A DNA stretch of 64,000 nt from Pseudoxanthobacter soli DSM 19599 (GTDB lineage: Bacteria; Pseudomonadota; Alphaproteobacteria; Rhizobiales; Segnochrobactraceae). Position numbers and translations under genes: made by a program. Location of the stretch: assembly GCF_900148505.1 (NCBI RefSeq), contig NZ_FRXO01000002.1:62001-126000 (forward strand), in the 5' to 3' direction. Of this stretch, positions 1-11,106 are shown piece after piece. Each line of letters starts with the position of its first letter. The stretch's first letter is position 1. The notes below the pieces were generated by a model. It saw only the letters and a list, made by a program, of their open reading frames with translations, searched no databases and was not told where the DNA came from.

Positions 1-945
<945 letters not shown>

Positions 946-1007
946 TCCGCCCGTCCGTCGAACTCAGGGCGCTGCGACCGGTGCGCCTTCAACAGGGAGC
1001 GTTCGTC

Positions 1008-2585
1008 ATGCCGTTCCACCCCACCCGCCGCGGTTTCCTCGCCGGCGCGGGCGCCTTCGCCGCCGCCGGCCTGCTGCCGGCCTTCGCCCGCACGGCGCTG
1101 GCTGCGCCGGCCGGCACGTTCGAACTCGTCGCCGAAAGCCGGGTGATCGACGTCGACGGCAAGGCGGCGACCGTGTTCGGCGTCGCCGGCCCCGGCGGCC
1201 GGCAGGGCGTGGTGCTCGAACCCGGCGAGCGCTTCTCCGCCATTCTCCGCAACCGCCTGGGCACGGCGACCATCGTGCACTGGCACGGCCAGACGCCGCC
1301 GCCGGAACAGGACGGCGTGGCCTCGACCGGTTACGTCTCGCCGATCCTCGACGGCGAAAGCGCGACCTACGACTTCGCGCCACGGCCCGGCACGCACTGG
1401 ATGCACTCGCACCAGGGCCTGCAGGAGCAGCGGCTGCTGGCGGCGCCGCTGATCGTGCGCACGCCGGACGACGCGGCGATGGACGCCCAGGAGGTCGTGG
1501 TGATGCTGCACGATTTCAGCTTCCGCGACCCGGAGGAGATCCTCGCCGGGCTGACCGGGATGGCGGCGGGCGGGGGCATGCAGGGCCATGACATGCAGAG
1601 CGGTGGCATGCAAGGCATGGACATGCCGGGCATGGATCACGGCTCCATGAATAGCGGCTCCATGAACCATGGCTCGATGGATCAAGGGAGCATGGATCAC
1701 GCCGGCATGGCCGGGATGGAGGGGATGGGCGGCTCGGGAGCGGCCGGCCATGCCATGCCGGGCATGGACCACGGCGCCGCCGACCTCAACGACATCCGAT
1801 ATGACGCCTTCCTCGCCAACGACCGCACCCTGTCCGACCCCGAAATCGTCAGGGTGGAGCGCAACGGCAAGGTCCGCCTGCGGGTGATCAACGGCGCCAC
1901 CGCCAGCAATTTCTGGCTCGACCTCGGCGCCCTCACCGGCACGCTGATCGCCGTCGACGGCAACGAGGTCGTTCCGCTCGAGGCAAGCCGGTTCCCGCTC
2001 GCCATGGCCCAGCGCCTCGACATCGTCGTCACCGTCAAGGACGGCGCCTTCCCGATCCTCGCGCAGCTCGAAGGCGCGACCGCGCGCACCGGCATCGTGC
2101 TGGCGACGCCGGGCGCCGCCGTGCCGAAGGTGCCGGGCGAGGCCGAGAAGCCCGTGCCGGCGGTCGATCTCTCGCTCGAAGGCCGGCTGCGGGCGCTCTA
2201 CCCGCTCGGCGACGCGGCGGCGGACATCCGCCACGACGTGGAACTCGGCGGTTCGATGATGCCGTTCCGCTGGACGATGGACGGACGCGTGTGGTCGAAC
2301 CGCAAGATGCTGCCCGTGCGCGGCGGCAAGCGCATCGTGATCGGCTTCACCAACCCGTCGCCGATGTCGCACCCGATGCACCTGCACGGCCACCATTTCC
2401 AGGTGGTGGAGATCGATGGCCGGGCTGTCGCCGGGGCGGTGCGCGACACGGTGCTGGTGATGCCCGGCGGCTCGGTGCGCGTCGCCTTCGACGCCGACAA
2501 TCCCGGCCGGTGGCTGATCCACTGCCACAACCTCTACCACATGGTGACGGGGATGATGACGGAGGTGGTCTACGAGGATGCGTGA
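1008..2585 (+). CDS. Tat-exported multicopper oxidase with Met-rich insert (copper resistance)
   Basis: A 525-residue periplasmic laccase/CueO-type oxidase, likely oxidising Cu(I) to the less toxic Cu(II). The N-terminus has a twin-arginine signal (TRRGFLAGAGAFAAAG) ending near an ALA site. Copper ligands are visible: HWH at 91-93, HWMHSH at 130-135, HPMHLH at 455-460 and HCHNLYHMVTGM at 505-516, giving trinuclear-site histidines and a type 1 site of Cys506, His511 and Met516. Residues of about 189-257 form a Met/His/Gly-rich insert (repeats such as GSMNHGSMDQGSMDH), as in Cu-binding loops of CueO/PcoA-like oxidases. The ATG at 1008 is chosen over the upstream GTG at 981 because ACAGGGAGC lies just before it and the Tat motif then sits at the N-terminus. 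It probably forms an operon with the upstream copper ATPase. Confidence 0.93.
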   Translation: MPFHPTRRGFLAGAGAFAAAGLLPAFARTALAAPAGTFELVAESRVIDVDGKAATVFGVAGPGGRQGVVLEPGERFSAILRNRLGTATIVHWHGQTPPPEQDGVASTGYVSPILDGESATYDFAPRPGTHWMHSHQGLQEQRLLAAPLIVRTPDDAAMDAQEVVVMLHDFSFRDPEEILAGLTGMAAGGGMQGHDMQSGGMQGMDMPGMDHGSMNSGSMNHGSMDQGSMDHAGMAGMEGMGGSGAAGHAMPGMDHGAADLNDIRYDAFLANDRTLSDPEIVRVERNGKVRLRVINGATASNFWLDLGALTGTLIAVDGNEVVPLEASRFPLAMAQRLDIVVTVKDGAFPILAQLEGATARTGIVLATPGAAVPKVPGEAEKPVPAVDLSLEGRLRALYPLGDAAADIRHDVELGGSMMPFRWTMDGRVWSNRKMLPVRGGKRIVIGFTNPSPMSHPMHLHGHHFQVVEIDGRAVAGAVRDTVLVMPGGSVRVAFDADNPGRWLIHCHNLYHMVTGMMTEVVYEDA

Positions 2586-2635
2586 CGCAACTATCGGGCG
2601 GGGCGCGTTCGTGCCGAACCGATGGCGGCGGATAA

Positions 2636-3661
<1,026 letters not shown>

Positions 3662-3672
3662 GCCACGGTCCC

Positions 3673-3698
3673 GGACGCCGGATCAGCCTCCGGCGTCC
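3673..3698. terminator. Hairpin between convergent genes
   Basis: A perfect 9-bp inverted repeat (GGACGCCGG / CCGGCGTCC, loop of 8) lies 12 bp after the pip stop and before the end of the convergent Sel1-repeat gene. There is no T-tract on either strand, so a bidirectional terminator is inferred from position and stem only. Confidence 0.45.
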
Positions 3699-3727
3699 AT
3701 CGATCCCGGCGCATCAGTCTCCGCGCC

Positions 3728-6694
3728 TCAATCCCAGCGCCATGGGCCGGCGGCGGCAATGCCCTTGTCGACGTCGGCCGGCAGCATGTCCTTGATGAAG
3801 GCCGTCATCCAGGCATCGTCGAGCCCTTCGGAGTGGGCGATGGTCGCCCACTTCACGGCCTCGATCGAATTCTGCGGCACGCCCTGGCCGATGGCGTAGA
3901 GCCGGGCGAGACGCACCATCGCCACCGGATTGCCGGCGTTCGCCGCCCGGCGGAACCAGTCCGCCGCCGCCTTCGGGTCGGGGTCGAGACCCACGCCGTT
4001 GAACAGGCGGATGGCATATTCGATCTGGGCATCGACGTGGCCGTTGCGCGCGGCGCGGCCATACCAGAACGAGGCGAGGCCCTGATTCTCCGGCTTGCCG
4101 TTGCCGGTGGCGTACATCACGGCGATGGCATATTGCGCATCGGCGTTGTTGTCATCCGCCGCCGACTGGAACAGCTCCGCCGCCTTCGCGGTGTCGCGCG
4201 GTCGCGCCTTGCCTTCGAGATAGAGCACGCCGAGATTGTAGGCGGCCTCCAGATGGCCGTTCTTCGCCGCGCGCTCGAACAGCCGCGCCGCCCCGGCCTC
4301 GTCCTTCGGCCCACCCTCGCCGGCGAGCAGCATCAGCGCCAGCAGATAATCCGCCTCGCGCGAGCCGGCTTCGGAGGCGACCTGATACCAGCCGCGCGCC
4401 TTCTCGGGATTGCGCTCGACGCCGTAGCCGTTCTCGTACATCAGGCCGAGCAGCACCTGCGCCGCCTTGTCGCCGGCCGCCGCCGTGTGGGTGGCAATGC
4501 CGAACGCCTGAAGATAGTAGCCGGCGCTGAACGCCTCGTAGGCGATATCCGGCGGCCCGCTCGGCCGGGCGGTCGCGCGCGCTTCCTCGTGCGCGGCCTT
4601 GCCGCTCGCCTGGGGCGACTCGGGGCGTGCCAGCGGCATCGCCGGTGGCGCCGCGGGCGCAACAGGAGAGGCATCCGATGCGGCTGCCGGGGGCAGCGAC
4701 GCTTCCTGCGCGGGCGGGATCGACGACGGCTCGGCCGGGGCGAGCGGAACCGCGCCCGGCCCGGCCGGCGCGGCGGACGCCCCGGGCGCGGCAGCATCGG
4801 GTGACGGCAAGGGCCCGCCCGGAGCAGACGGTGTGGACCGGCGCGCCGCCGCCGCGGCGAGCGCTTCGCGCAAGGCGGCGCGTCTCTCGGCCGCCTCCTT
4901 CGATTTCGGATCCGTGGGCCACGCGCCCATCTGTTCCGACGGTGACAGAGGATCGCCCGGGCTGCCCGGCGCGACATCCGCCGTCGCGCCCTGCCCCGCC
5001 GTCACCGCCTGCCCGGCGGCCGCCGGCGTGTCGCCCGGTGCGGGGGGTGCCCCGGGCAGCGGCAGCGGCGTTCCGGCCTTCGCATTGAGCGTGCGGATCG
5101 GGGCGGAAAGCCCCTTGGCATTGCGGTCCTGCTGGAAGCTGTCGAACGCGGGCACGTCCTGCGGCGGCGCCACGACGCGCGCGGCCTTCGACGGCTCGAC
5201 ACCGGCTTCCGGCGGAGCATCCGGCAACGGCTTGCGCTCGCCCTGGAGGGTTTTCATCCCATCTTCCGGCGTAACATTGGGCGAGCCTGCGGCTGCGCCG
5301 ACGGGCGGTGCGGCGTCCGGCGACGCTGTATCGGGCGATGCCGGTGCCGATGTCTCGCGCCCAACGGCGGGCGCCGGGGCGGACGGAGGAGCGGCGGCGG
5401 ACCCCGCGCCCTCGCGTGCCTGAGGCGCGCCGGCGGCGGGTGCCGGTTCGGTCCCCGAAGGCTGCACCGCCGTCTCGGGGGACGTCTGCTCCGATGGCGA
5501 CTCGGTGGGCATCGACGGCGAAGGAATGGACGGCGCGGGCGGCATCACCGTGGGAAGCAGTTCCGGCGCGGCCTGCGGCGCCGGAGCACCATCGGCCGAA
5601 GGCGCCACGGGGGACGCGCCGGACGTCGAAGAAGGGGGAGACGAGGAAGCCGGGGTCTCCGGCGGGCCGCTGCCCTCTGCCGGCACGGAAGACGGGGCGG
5701 CGCCCTTCGAGGCTGGCGGCTCGTCGGCGGTGGCCGGCGGCTCGGCCGTCGTCGTGGAAGGCGGTGCCGCCCCGGCCTCATCGCCGGCCGGCGATGACGG
5801 CTGCGGAGCAAGCGGCTCAGGCGCGGCCGAAGCCGCATCCGGCAATGCGGCAGGGCGCGCGGGCTCGGCGGCATCCGGCGATGCGGGCGACGGCGCGGTC
5901 GTGCCGGTTGCCGCAGCGTCCGCGCCGCCGGCCGGGGCCGCTTCGGTCGCGGGAGCGGTCGTGTCCGTCGTCGTGGGGGCCGCCGTCGCCGGCATGGCGG
6001 GCGTATTCCCGGCCGCGGCGGGGGTTTCGGGCGCGGGTGCCGCCGTGACCGGCGCCGCCGGGGCGGCGCTTTCAGCCGTGGCGGGCGCGGTGGCGGCGGA
6101 GCCGGATGGCGCGGGCGTTGCAGGCGCGGCGGCTTGTGCCGGCGCCTCAGTCGCGGGCACGGCGGTGGCGGGCGCAACGGTCTGCGCCGGCGTTTCGGCC
6201 GTGGCGCCCTGAGCGGGTGTCGGGGAAGAGGACGGGGTCGTGGCGGGCGCGGAACCGCTTGGCGCCGGCTCGGCGGGGCGAGCCTCCGGCATGTCGGCGG
6301 GTGTGGCGGCTTCAGCCGGCGCGCTCGCGGGCGGAGGCGTCACGGTTTCGGACGAACCGGTCTTCGCCGCCTCGGGCGCGGCCGGCGCGGGGCTCGCATC
6401 TGCCTTTGCCGGCGCCTCTGCCTTCGTCGGCGCATCTGCCTTCGAAGGCGTTTGGGCCGCGCCGTCGCCGGCGGGCGCCGGTTCCTGCGGCATGTCCTGT
6501 TCGAGGCGGCGGATGGCATCGCCGAGGGGATCGTCGGCCGCATGGGCCGGCACGCCGACCAGCGACAGCGCGACCGCGAGGGTCGCGAGCCGCGCCGGGG
6601 CGCGCACGCCGCCGGCCCTTGCGGCACGGCAACCCACGCGATCGGCCTCGATTTCAGGCAGGGGACGTTCCATCGGCACTGGCGAAGACCGCAT
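3728..6694 (-). CDS. Exported Sel1-repeat protein with very long Pro/Ala-rich region
   Basis: 988 residues in three parts. Residues of about 1-53 hold an N-terminal basic stretch and a signal peptide (LATLAVALSLVGVPAHA, cleavage near HA/AD). Residues of about 65-720 are a low-complexity Ala/Pro/Ser/Thr/Glu segment, expected to be disordered. The C-terminal ~260 residues hold about six Sel1-like repeats (AAQVLLGLMYENGYGVERNP, AAYNLGVLYLEGKARPRDTA and others). Sel1 repeats mediate protein contacts and occur in rhizobial periplasmic regulators such as ExoR, but no function can be assigned here. The start overlaps the ThiE-like gene by 41 bp at this ATG, or by 20 bp if ATG 6673 is used, so coupled translation is likely. 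The long linker could span the periplasm. Confidence 0.85.
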   Translation of the reverse strand: MRSSPVPMERPLPEIEADRVGCRAARAGGVRAPARLATLAVALSLVGVPAHAADDPLGDAIRRLEQDMPQEPAPAGDGAAQTPSKADAPTKAEAPAKADASPAPAAPEAAKTGSSETVTPPPASAPAEAATPADMPEARPAEPAPSGSAPATTPSSSPTPAQGATAETPAQTVAPATAVPATEAPAQAAAPATPAPSGSAATAPATAESAAPAAPVTAAPAPETPAAAGNTPAMPATAAPTTTDTTAPATEAAPAGGADAAATGTTAPSPASPDAAEPARPAALPDAASAAPEPLAPQPSSPAGDEAGAAPPSTTTAEPPATADEPPASKGAAPSSVPAEGSGPPETPASSSPPSSTSGASPVAPSADGAPAPQAAPELLPTVMPPAPSIPSPSMPTESPSEQTSPETAVQPSGTEPAPAAGAPQAREGAGSAAAPPSAPAPAVGRETSAPASPDTASPDAAPPVGAAAGSPNVTPEDGMKTLQGERKPLPDAPPEAGVEPSKAARVVAPPQDVPAFDSFQQDRNAKGLSAPIRTLNAKAGTPLPLPGAPPAPGDTPAAAGQAVTAGQGATADVAPGSPGDPLSPSEQMGAWPTDPKSKEAAERRAALREALAAAAARRSTPSAPGGPLPSPDAAAPGASAAPAGPGAVPLAPAEPSSIPPAQEASLPPAAASDASPVAPAAPPAMPLARPESPQASGKAAHEEARATARPSGPPDIAYEAFSAGYYLQAFGIATHTAAAGDKAAQVLLGLMYENGYGVERNPEKARGWYQVASEAGSREADYLLALMLLAGEGGPKDEAGAARLFERAAKNGHLEAAYNLGVLYLEGKARPRDTAKAAELFQSAADDNNADAQYAIAVMYATGNGKPENQGLASFWYGRAARNGHVDAQIEYAIRLFNGVGLDPDPKAAADWFRRAANAGNPVAMVRLARLYAIGQGVPQNSIEAVKWATIAHSEGLDDAWMTAFIKDMLPADVDKGIAAAGPWRWD

Positions 6695-7433
6695 CGATCA
6701 ACCTGTTGGCCTCGGCGACCGCGGCGCGCGGTCCCTCCGGGTGGGACCAGACCGCCTCGCGCACCGCGATGAAGTCCGCCCCTGTTTCAGCCACGTCGGC
6801 GACCGATGCCAGGCTGGTGCCCGCCAGGGCAACGCATGGAATCTCGAACACCTCCGCCCACCATTCGGCAAAGGCGAGGGTCTTCGGATGCACCTCCTCG
6901 CCGGGGGCGAGGTCGAGCAGCCCGAAGAACACGTAGTCGCAGCCATCCTCCGCCGCCGACATGGCGTCGTGGCGGTCGCGGATGTTGCCGACGCCGACGA
7001 TCTGGTCGGGATGAAAGCGCTCGATTGCGGCACGAATATCGCGGGCCGCCAAATCCTCGTGCTCTTCCTCGCCGCCGTCGCGCCGTCCGGAAAACTGCAT
7101 GTGCACGCCGTCGGCCTTCGCACGGCCGGCGGCGCGGGTGTCTTCCACCACGATCGCGGCGGCGCCCGCGCCCTGGGCGAGCGGCGCCAGCCGCTCGGCA
7201 AGGCGCTGGTAGGCGGCCTCGTCGCTGCCGGTGGCGGAGATCAGCACCGCCGCCACGTCGCCGCCCGCGAGGGCCTCGGCAAGGGCCGCAGCCGCCGCTT
7301 CCGGCTCCGCGGCCGGATCCGTCACCAGGAACAGGCGGGACCGCACGCGCTCCGGCTCACGCGGCCGGCCGTCTGCGGTGGATTTGGGCGCGCCCGCGGC
7401 GCGCCCTTTCTTCTTCTGGGAGGACTTGCTCAC
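6654..7433 (-). CDS. Divergent ThiE/TenI-like (thiamine phosphate synthase family) protein
   Basis: A 259-residue TIM-barrel-type protein. Similarity to thiamine-phosphate synthase is visible in RLFLVTDP near the start, DGVHMQF, IVGVGN followed by a helix, GCDYVFFG and GADFIAVREAVW. The usual phosphate-binding loop after the GADYI(A)xGP segment is not conserved (LLDLAPGEEVHPKT instead), so catalysis of HMP-PP plus thiazole-P condensation is doubtful. The N-terminal ~30 residues are Lys/Arg-rich. The GTG at 7433 shares a GTGA overlap with the fba stop, which decides the start; an ATG at 7550 would lie deep inside fba. It is coupled to fba upstream and to the Sel1-repeat gene downstream. Confidence 0.75.
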   Translation of the reverse strand: MSKSSQKKKGRAAGAPKSTADGRPREPERVRSRLFLVTDPAAEPEAAAAALAEALAGGDVAAVLISATGSDEAAYQRLAERLAPLAQGAGAAAIVVEDTRAAGRAKADGVHMQFSGRRDGGEEEHEDLAARDIRAAIERFHPDQIVGVGNIRDRHDAMSAAEDGCDYVFFGLLDLAPGEEVHPKTLAFAEWWAEVFEIPCVALAGTSLASVADVAETGADFIAVREAVWSHPEGPRAAVAEANRLIDAVFASADGTSPA

Positions 7434-8461
7434 GCCGCCTGGCGCTCCTCGGCCGGGGTCCACTTGCCGTTGCCGGCGAGCCAGTTCATGCGGGCGCGGT
7501 GATTGAAGGCCTTGTGGGCCGCCGGCACGTTGGCGTCCTTGCCGTCCCACGCCTTCAGCGCCGCCGCCTGCAGCGCGCGGCCATAGGAGAACGTGATCTT
7601 CCAGGGATGCGGTCCGAGCTCGTTGATCAGCGACAGGTGCTGGGTGGCGAGTTCGTCAGACTGGCCGCCGGAGAGGAAGGCGATACCGGGAACGGCGACG
7701 GGCACGGTGGCCTTGAACAGCTTCACGGTGAGTTCCGCGACCTGCTCCGGGCTCGCCTGCACCGGCGACTTCTGGCCGGGAACGACCATGTTCGGCTTCA
7801 GGATGGTGCCTTCGAGGTCGACGCGGGCGATGAACAGTTCCTCGAACAGGAGCTTCAGCGTCTGCTCGGTCACGGCATAGCAGGTGTCGATGTCGTGGGA
7901 CGAGTTCGGGCCGTCCATCAGCACTTCCGGCTCGACGATCGGAACGATGCCGGCTTCCTGGCAGAGCGCGGCGTAGCGGGCGAGCGCCTGGACGTTGGCC
8001 CGCAGCGCGCCGTAGGTCGGCAGGCCGTCGGCGATGTCGACCACCGCTCGCCACTTCGAGAAGCGGGCGCCGAGGCCGTAATAGGTCTTGAGGCGCTCGC
8101 GCAGGCCGTCGAGGCCTTCGGTCACCTTCTCGCCGGGGAAGCCGGGCAGCGGCTTGGCGCCCTTGTCGACCTTGATGCCGGGAATGGAGCCGGCCTTGCG
8201 GATCAGGTCGACGAGCGGCGTGCCGTCGCGAGCCGCCTGATGGATGGTCTCGTCATACAGGATCACGCCTGAGATGTACTTGGTCATCGCCTCGTCGGCG
8301 GTGAACAGCATCTCGCGATAGTCGCGACGCGAATCGGCGGTCGATTCCAGGCCGATCGTGTCGAACCGCTTCTTGATCGTGTCGGAGCTTTCGTCCGCGG
8401 CAAGCAGGCCCTTGCCGTCCGCGACCATGGCGGCCGCAATGTCCGCGAGGCGTTCAGTCAT
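7430..8461 (-). CDS. fba: Class I fructose-bisphosphate aldolase
   Basis: A 343-residue Schiff-base aldolase that interconverts fructose-1,6-bisphosphate with DHAP and glyceraldehyde-3-P. Family markers are KGLLAADESSDTIKKRF near the N-terminus, ILKPNMVVPG with the candidate Schiff-base Lys222, and FLSGGQSDELAT near the C-terminus. ATG 8461 (MTERLADIA) is chosen because class I aldolases normally begin close to this helix; in-frame ATGs at 8485 and 8542 give atypical extensions. It lies in a minus-strand run tkt-gap-pgk-fba, and its stop overlaps the next gene by 4 bp. Confidence 0.94.
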   Translation of the reverse strand: MTERLADIAAAMVADGKGLLAADESSDTIKKRFDTIGLESTADSRRDYREMLFTADEAMTKYISGVILYDETIHQAARDGTPLVDLIRKAGSIPGIKVDKGAKPLPGFPGEKVTEGLDGLRERLKTYYGLGARFSKWRAVVDIADGLPTYGALRANVQALARYAALCQEAGIVPIVEPEVLMDGPNSSHDIDTCYAVTEQTLKLLFEELFIARVDLEGTILKPNMVVPGQKSPVQASPEQVAELTVKLFKATVPVAVPGIAFLSGGQSDELATQHLSLINELGPHPWKITFSYGRALQAAALKAWDGKDANVPAAHKAFNHRARMNWLAGNGKWTPAEERQAA

Positions 8462-8648
8462 CGTTCCAATCCCATCCAGCGTCATCTTCAACCCGCGAAG
8501 GCGGCCCGCCGGCCACCCCCGCATCGAAAACCGTTCCCGCATCAGCGATGCGCGGCGCGTTGCGGTCGCATGAACCCCCGCGACCGGAAAGCGCTGCGGA
8601 TCGCACCCTGCCCGCCGCGCCGCGAGAAGGCGGCGGCGGGCGGCGTCG

Positions 8649-9842
8649 TCACGCCTTCAGCGCTTCGACGCCCGGCAGCGGCTTGCCTTCCATCCACTCC
8701 AGGAACGCGCCGCCGGCGGTCGAGATATAGGAGAACGAACCTGCGACACCCGCATGATGGAGCGCCGCGACGGTGTCGCCGCCGCCGGCGATCGAAACAA
8801 GGCTGCCGGCTTTGGTCAGTTCCGCCGCCTTCTTCGCCACCGCGACGGTGCCGCGATCGAACGGCGTCAGTTCGAACGCGCCCAGAGGGCCGTTCCAGAC
8901 CAGCGTCTTCGCCTGTTCGAGCGCGGCGGAGACCGCCGCCACCGACTTTGGCCCGACATCGAGGATCATGCCGTTTGCCGGCACAGCGTCGAGCGCCACG
9001 ACGCTGTTCGGGGCGTTGGCGGCGAAGGCCTCGGCCACCACCGCGTCGTCGGGCAGCACGATCCGGCAGCCGGCCGCATCCGCCGCCTTGACGATCCGCC
9101 GCGCGGTGTCGGCGAGGTCGTGCTCGCACAGCGACTTGCCGACATCGATGCCGCGGGCCGCGAGGAAGGTGTTCGCCATGCCGCCGCCGATCACCAGGAT
9201 GTCGACCTTGGCGACGAGGTTCTCCAGGAGGTCGATCTTGGAGGAGACCTTGGCGCCGCCGACGATGGCCGCGACCGGGCGGGTGGGCGAGCCGAGCGCC
9301 TTGTCGAGCGCGTCGAGTTCGGCCTGCATCGAGCGGCCGGCGAAGGCCGGCAGCACGTGAGCGAGGCCTTCGGTGGAGGCGTGGGCGCGGTGGGCGGCGG
9401 AGAACGCATCGTTGACGTAGAGGTCGCCGTTCGCCGCCAGCGCCTTGACGAAATCGGGGTCGTTGCCTTCCTCGCCGGCGTAGAAGCGGGTGTTCTCCAG
9501 GAGGAGCACGTCGCCCGGCACCATGTTGTCGACCGCGGCCTTCGCGGTCTCGCCGATGCAGTCGCCGGCAAACGCCACCGGGCGGCCGAGATCCTTCGCC
9601 AGCGCCGGCACCACGGCCTCCAGCGACTGCGAGGCGTCGCGCTTGCCCTTCGGGCGGCCGAAATGGGCGAGCAGGATCACCTTGGCGCCCTTGTCCGAAA
9701 GCTCCGCGATGGTCGGCACCACCGCGCGGATGCGGGTGTCGTCGGACACGGCGCCGTCCTTGAACGGCACGTTGAGGTCGACGCGCACCAGCACGCGCTT
9801 CGCGTTCGCGTCGATGTCGTCGAGGGTGCGGAACTTGGCCAT
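8649..9842 (-). CDS. pgk: Phosphoglycerate kinase
   Basis: A 397-residue monomeric kinase transferring phosphate between 1,3-bisphosphoglycerate and ADP. It shows the signature [15 protein letters not shown] near the N-terminus, the substrate-binding [32 protein letters not shown] and the nucleotide-binding GGGDTVAAL near the C-terminus. ATG 9842 ([11 protein letters not shown]) has GGAAGAA upstream and sits 86 bp after gap. A longer open frame continues upstream into antisense of gap and is not coding. Fba follows 187 bp downstream. Confidence 0.96.
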   Translation of the reverse strand: MAKFRTLDDIDANAKRVLVRVDLNVPFKDGAVSDDTRIRAVVPTIAELSDKGAKVILLAHFGRPKGKRDASQSLEAVVPALAKDLGRPVAFAGDCIGETAKAAVDNMVPGDVLLLENTRFYAGEEGNDPDFVKALAANGDLYVNDAFSAAHRAHASTEGLAHVLPAFAGRSMQAELDALDKALGSPTRPVAAIVGGAKVSSKIDLLENLVAKVDILVIGGGMANTFLAARGIDVGKSLCEHDLADTARRIVKAADAAGCRIVLPDDAVVAEAFAANAPNSVVALDAVPANGMILDVGPKSVAAVSAALEQAKTLVWNGPLGAFELTPFDRGTVAVAKKAAELTKAGSLVSIAGGGDTVAALHHAGVAGSFSYISTAGGAFLEWMEGKPLPGVEALKA

Positions 9843-9928
9843 CGGGTTCTTCCGGGTGTGACGGGGCTGTCGGCTGCGTGCAGAAAAGCCGGCGGGCGCC
9901 CGGTTTTGGCCGGGCGCCCGCGCGGTCG

Positions 9929-10936
9929 TCAGATCAGCTTCGCGAGGGCGACGGCGGTGTCGCTCATGCGGTTCGAGAAGCCCCACTCGTTGTCGTACCA
10001 GGACAGGACGCGGACGAGCGTGCCGTCGAGCACCTTGGTCTGGTCGATGGCGAAGGTGGACGAGTGCGGGTCGTGGTTGAAGTCGATCGAGACGTTCGGG
10101 GCGGTGGTGTAGCCGAGCACGCCCTTCAGCGGGCCTTCGGCCGCCGCCTTGATCGCCGCGTTGATCTCGTCCTTCGTGGTCGCGCGCTTGGCGACGAACT
10201 TGAAGTCCACCACTGACACGTTCGGGGTCGGCACGCGGATCGAGACGCCGTCGAGCTTGCCGTTGAGTTCCGGCAGCACCAGGCCGACGGCCTTCGCGGC
10301 GCCGGTGGAGGTGGGGATCATCGACAGGGCCGCCGCGCGGGCGCGGTAGAGGTCCTTGTGCATCTGGTCCAGCGTCGGCTGGTCGTTGGTGTAGGAGTGG
10401 ATCGTCGTCATGAAGCCGTGCTCGATGCCGACGGCGTCGTTCAGCACCTTGGCGACCGGCGCCAGGCAGTTGGTGGTGCACGAGGCGTTGGAGATGACGA
10501 GGTGGTCCTTCGTCAGCTTGTCGTGGTTCACGCCGTAGACGACGGTCAGGTCGGCGCCGTCGGCAGGGGCGGAGACGATCACGCGCTTGGCGCCGGCTTC
10601 AAGGTGCGCCGCCGCCTTGTCGCGGGCGGTGAAGATGCCGGTGCACTCGAGCGCGATGTCGACGCCGAGCTCACGGTGCGGCAGTTCGGCCGGGTTGCGC
10701 ACGGCCGTCACCTTGATGGGGCCGCGGCCGGCATCGATGGTGTCGCCGGAAACCGTCACCGTGTGGGGGAAGCGGCCGTGCACGGAATCGAAGCGCAGCA
10801 GGTGGGCGTTCGTCTCGACCGGGCCGAGGTCGTTGATGGCGACCACCTCGATGTCGGTCCGGCCCGACTCGACGATCGCGCGCAGCACGTTGCGCCCGAT
10901 GCGCCCGAAACCGTTGATCGCAACTTTTACAGCCAT
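9929..10936 (-). CDS. gap: Glyceraldehyde-3-phosphate dehydrogenase (type I)
   Basis: A 335-residue NAD(P)-dependent dehydrogenase. The N-terminal dinucleotide motif [14 protein letters not shown] and the active-site SNASCTTNC with catalytic Cys153 are intact, followed by [13 protein letters not shown]. The C-terminus carries [13 protein letters not shown]. Asn35-Asp36 after the second strand (VVAINDLGP) suggests NAD preference, which is an inference. The start at 10936 is the conserved [11 protein letters not shown]. It lies between tkt and pgk on the same strand and serves glycolysis, gluconeogenesis and the pentose-phosphate connection. Confidence 0.96.
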   Translation of the reverse strand: MAVKVAINGFGRIGRNVLRAIVESGRTDIEVVAINDLGPVETNAHLLRFDSVHGRFPHTVTVSGDTIDAGRGPIKVTAVRNPAELPHRELGVDIALECTGIFTARDKAAAHLEAGAKRVIVSAPADGADLTVVYGVNHDKLTKDHLVISNASCTTNCLAPVAKVLNDAVGIEHGFMTTIHSYTNDQPTLDQMHKDLYRARAAALSMIPTSTGAAKAVGLVLPELNGKLDGVSIRVPTPNVSVVDFKFVAKRATTKDEINAAIKAAAEGPLKGVLGYTTAPNVSIDFNHDPHSSTFAIDQTKVLDGTLVRVLSWYDNEWGFSNRMSDTAVALAKLI

Positions 10937-11106
10937 GGCGTCTCTCCGTCCTTTGGTCTCGCTTCGCCATCGGGACGCATCCCGCGGCGGTTCCATCCGG
11001 TCTCCGGCGATCCGCGGCGCGGACCGTCGCCCTGAAGCTCGTCCGCCCGCCGGACGCGGGCGCCCCCAAAAATCGCCGCGCGAGGCCGCGCGCGCATCCT
11101 TTGGCC

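Noticed and set aside
4599-6212. Plus-strand open frames in the Pro/Ala-rich region
   Set aside because: They are Gly/Ala- and Arg/Pro-rich mirror translations of the low-complexity part of the Sel1-repeat gene.
8649-10481. A 610-residue frame starting inside gap and running through pgk
   Set aside because: Only the part from 9842 on has phosphoglycerate kinase sequence; the upstream part is an alternative frame of gap.
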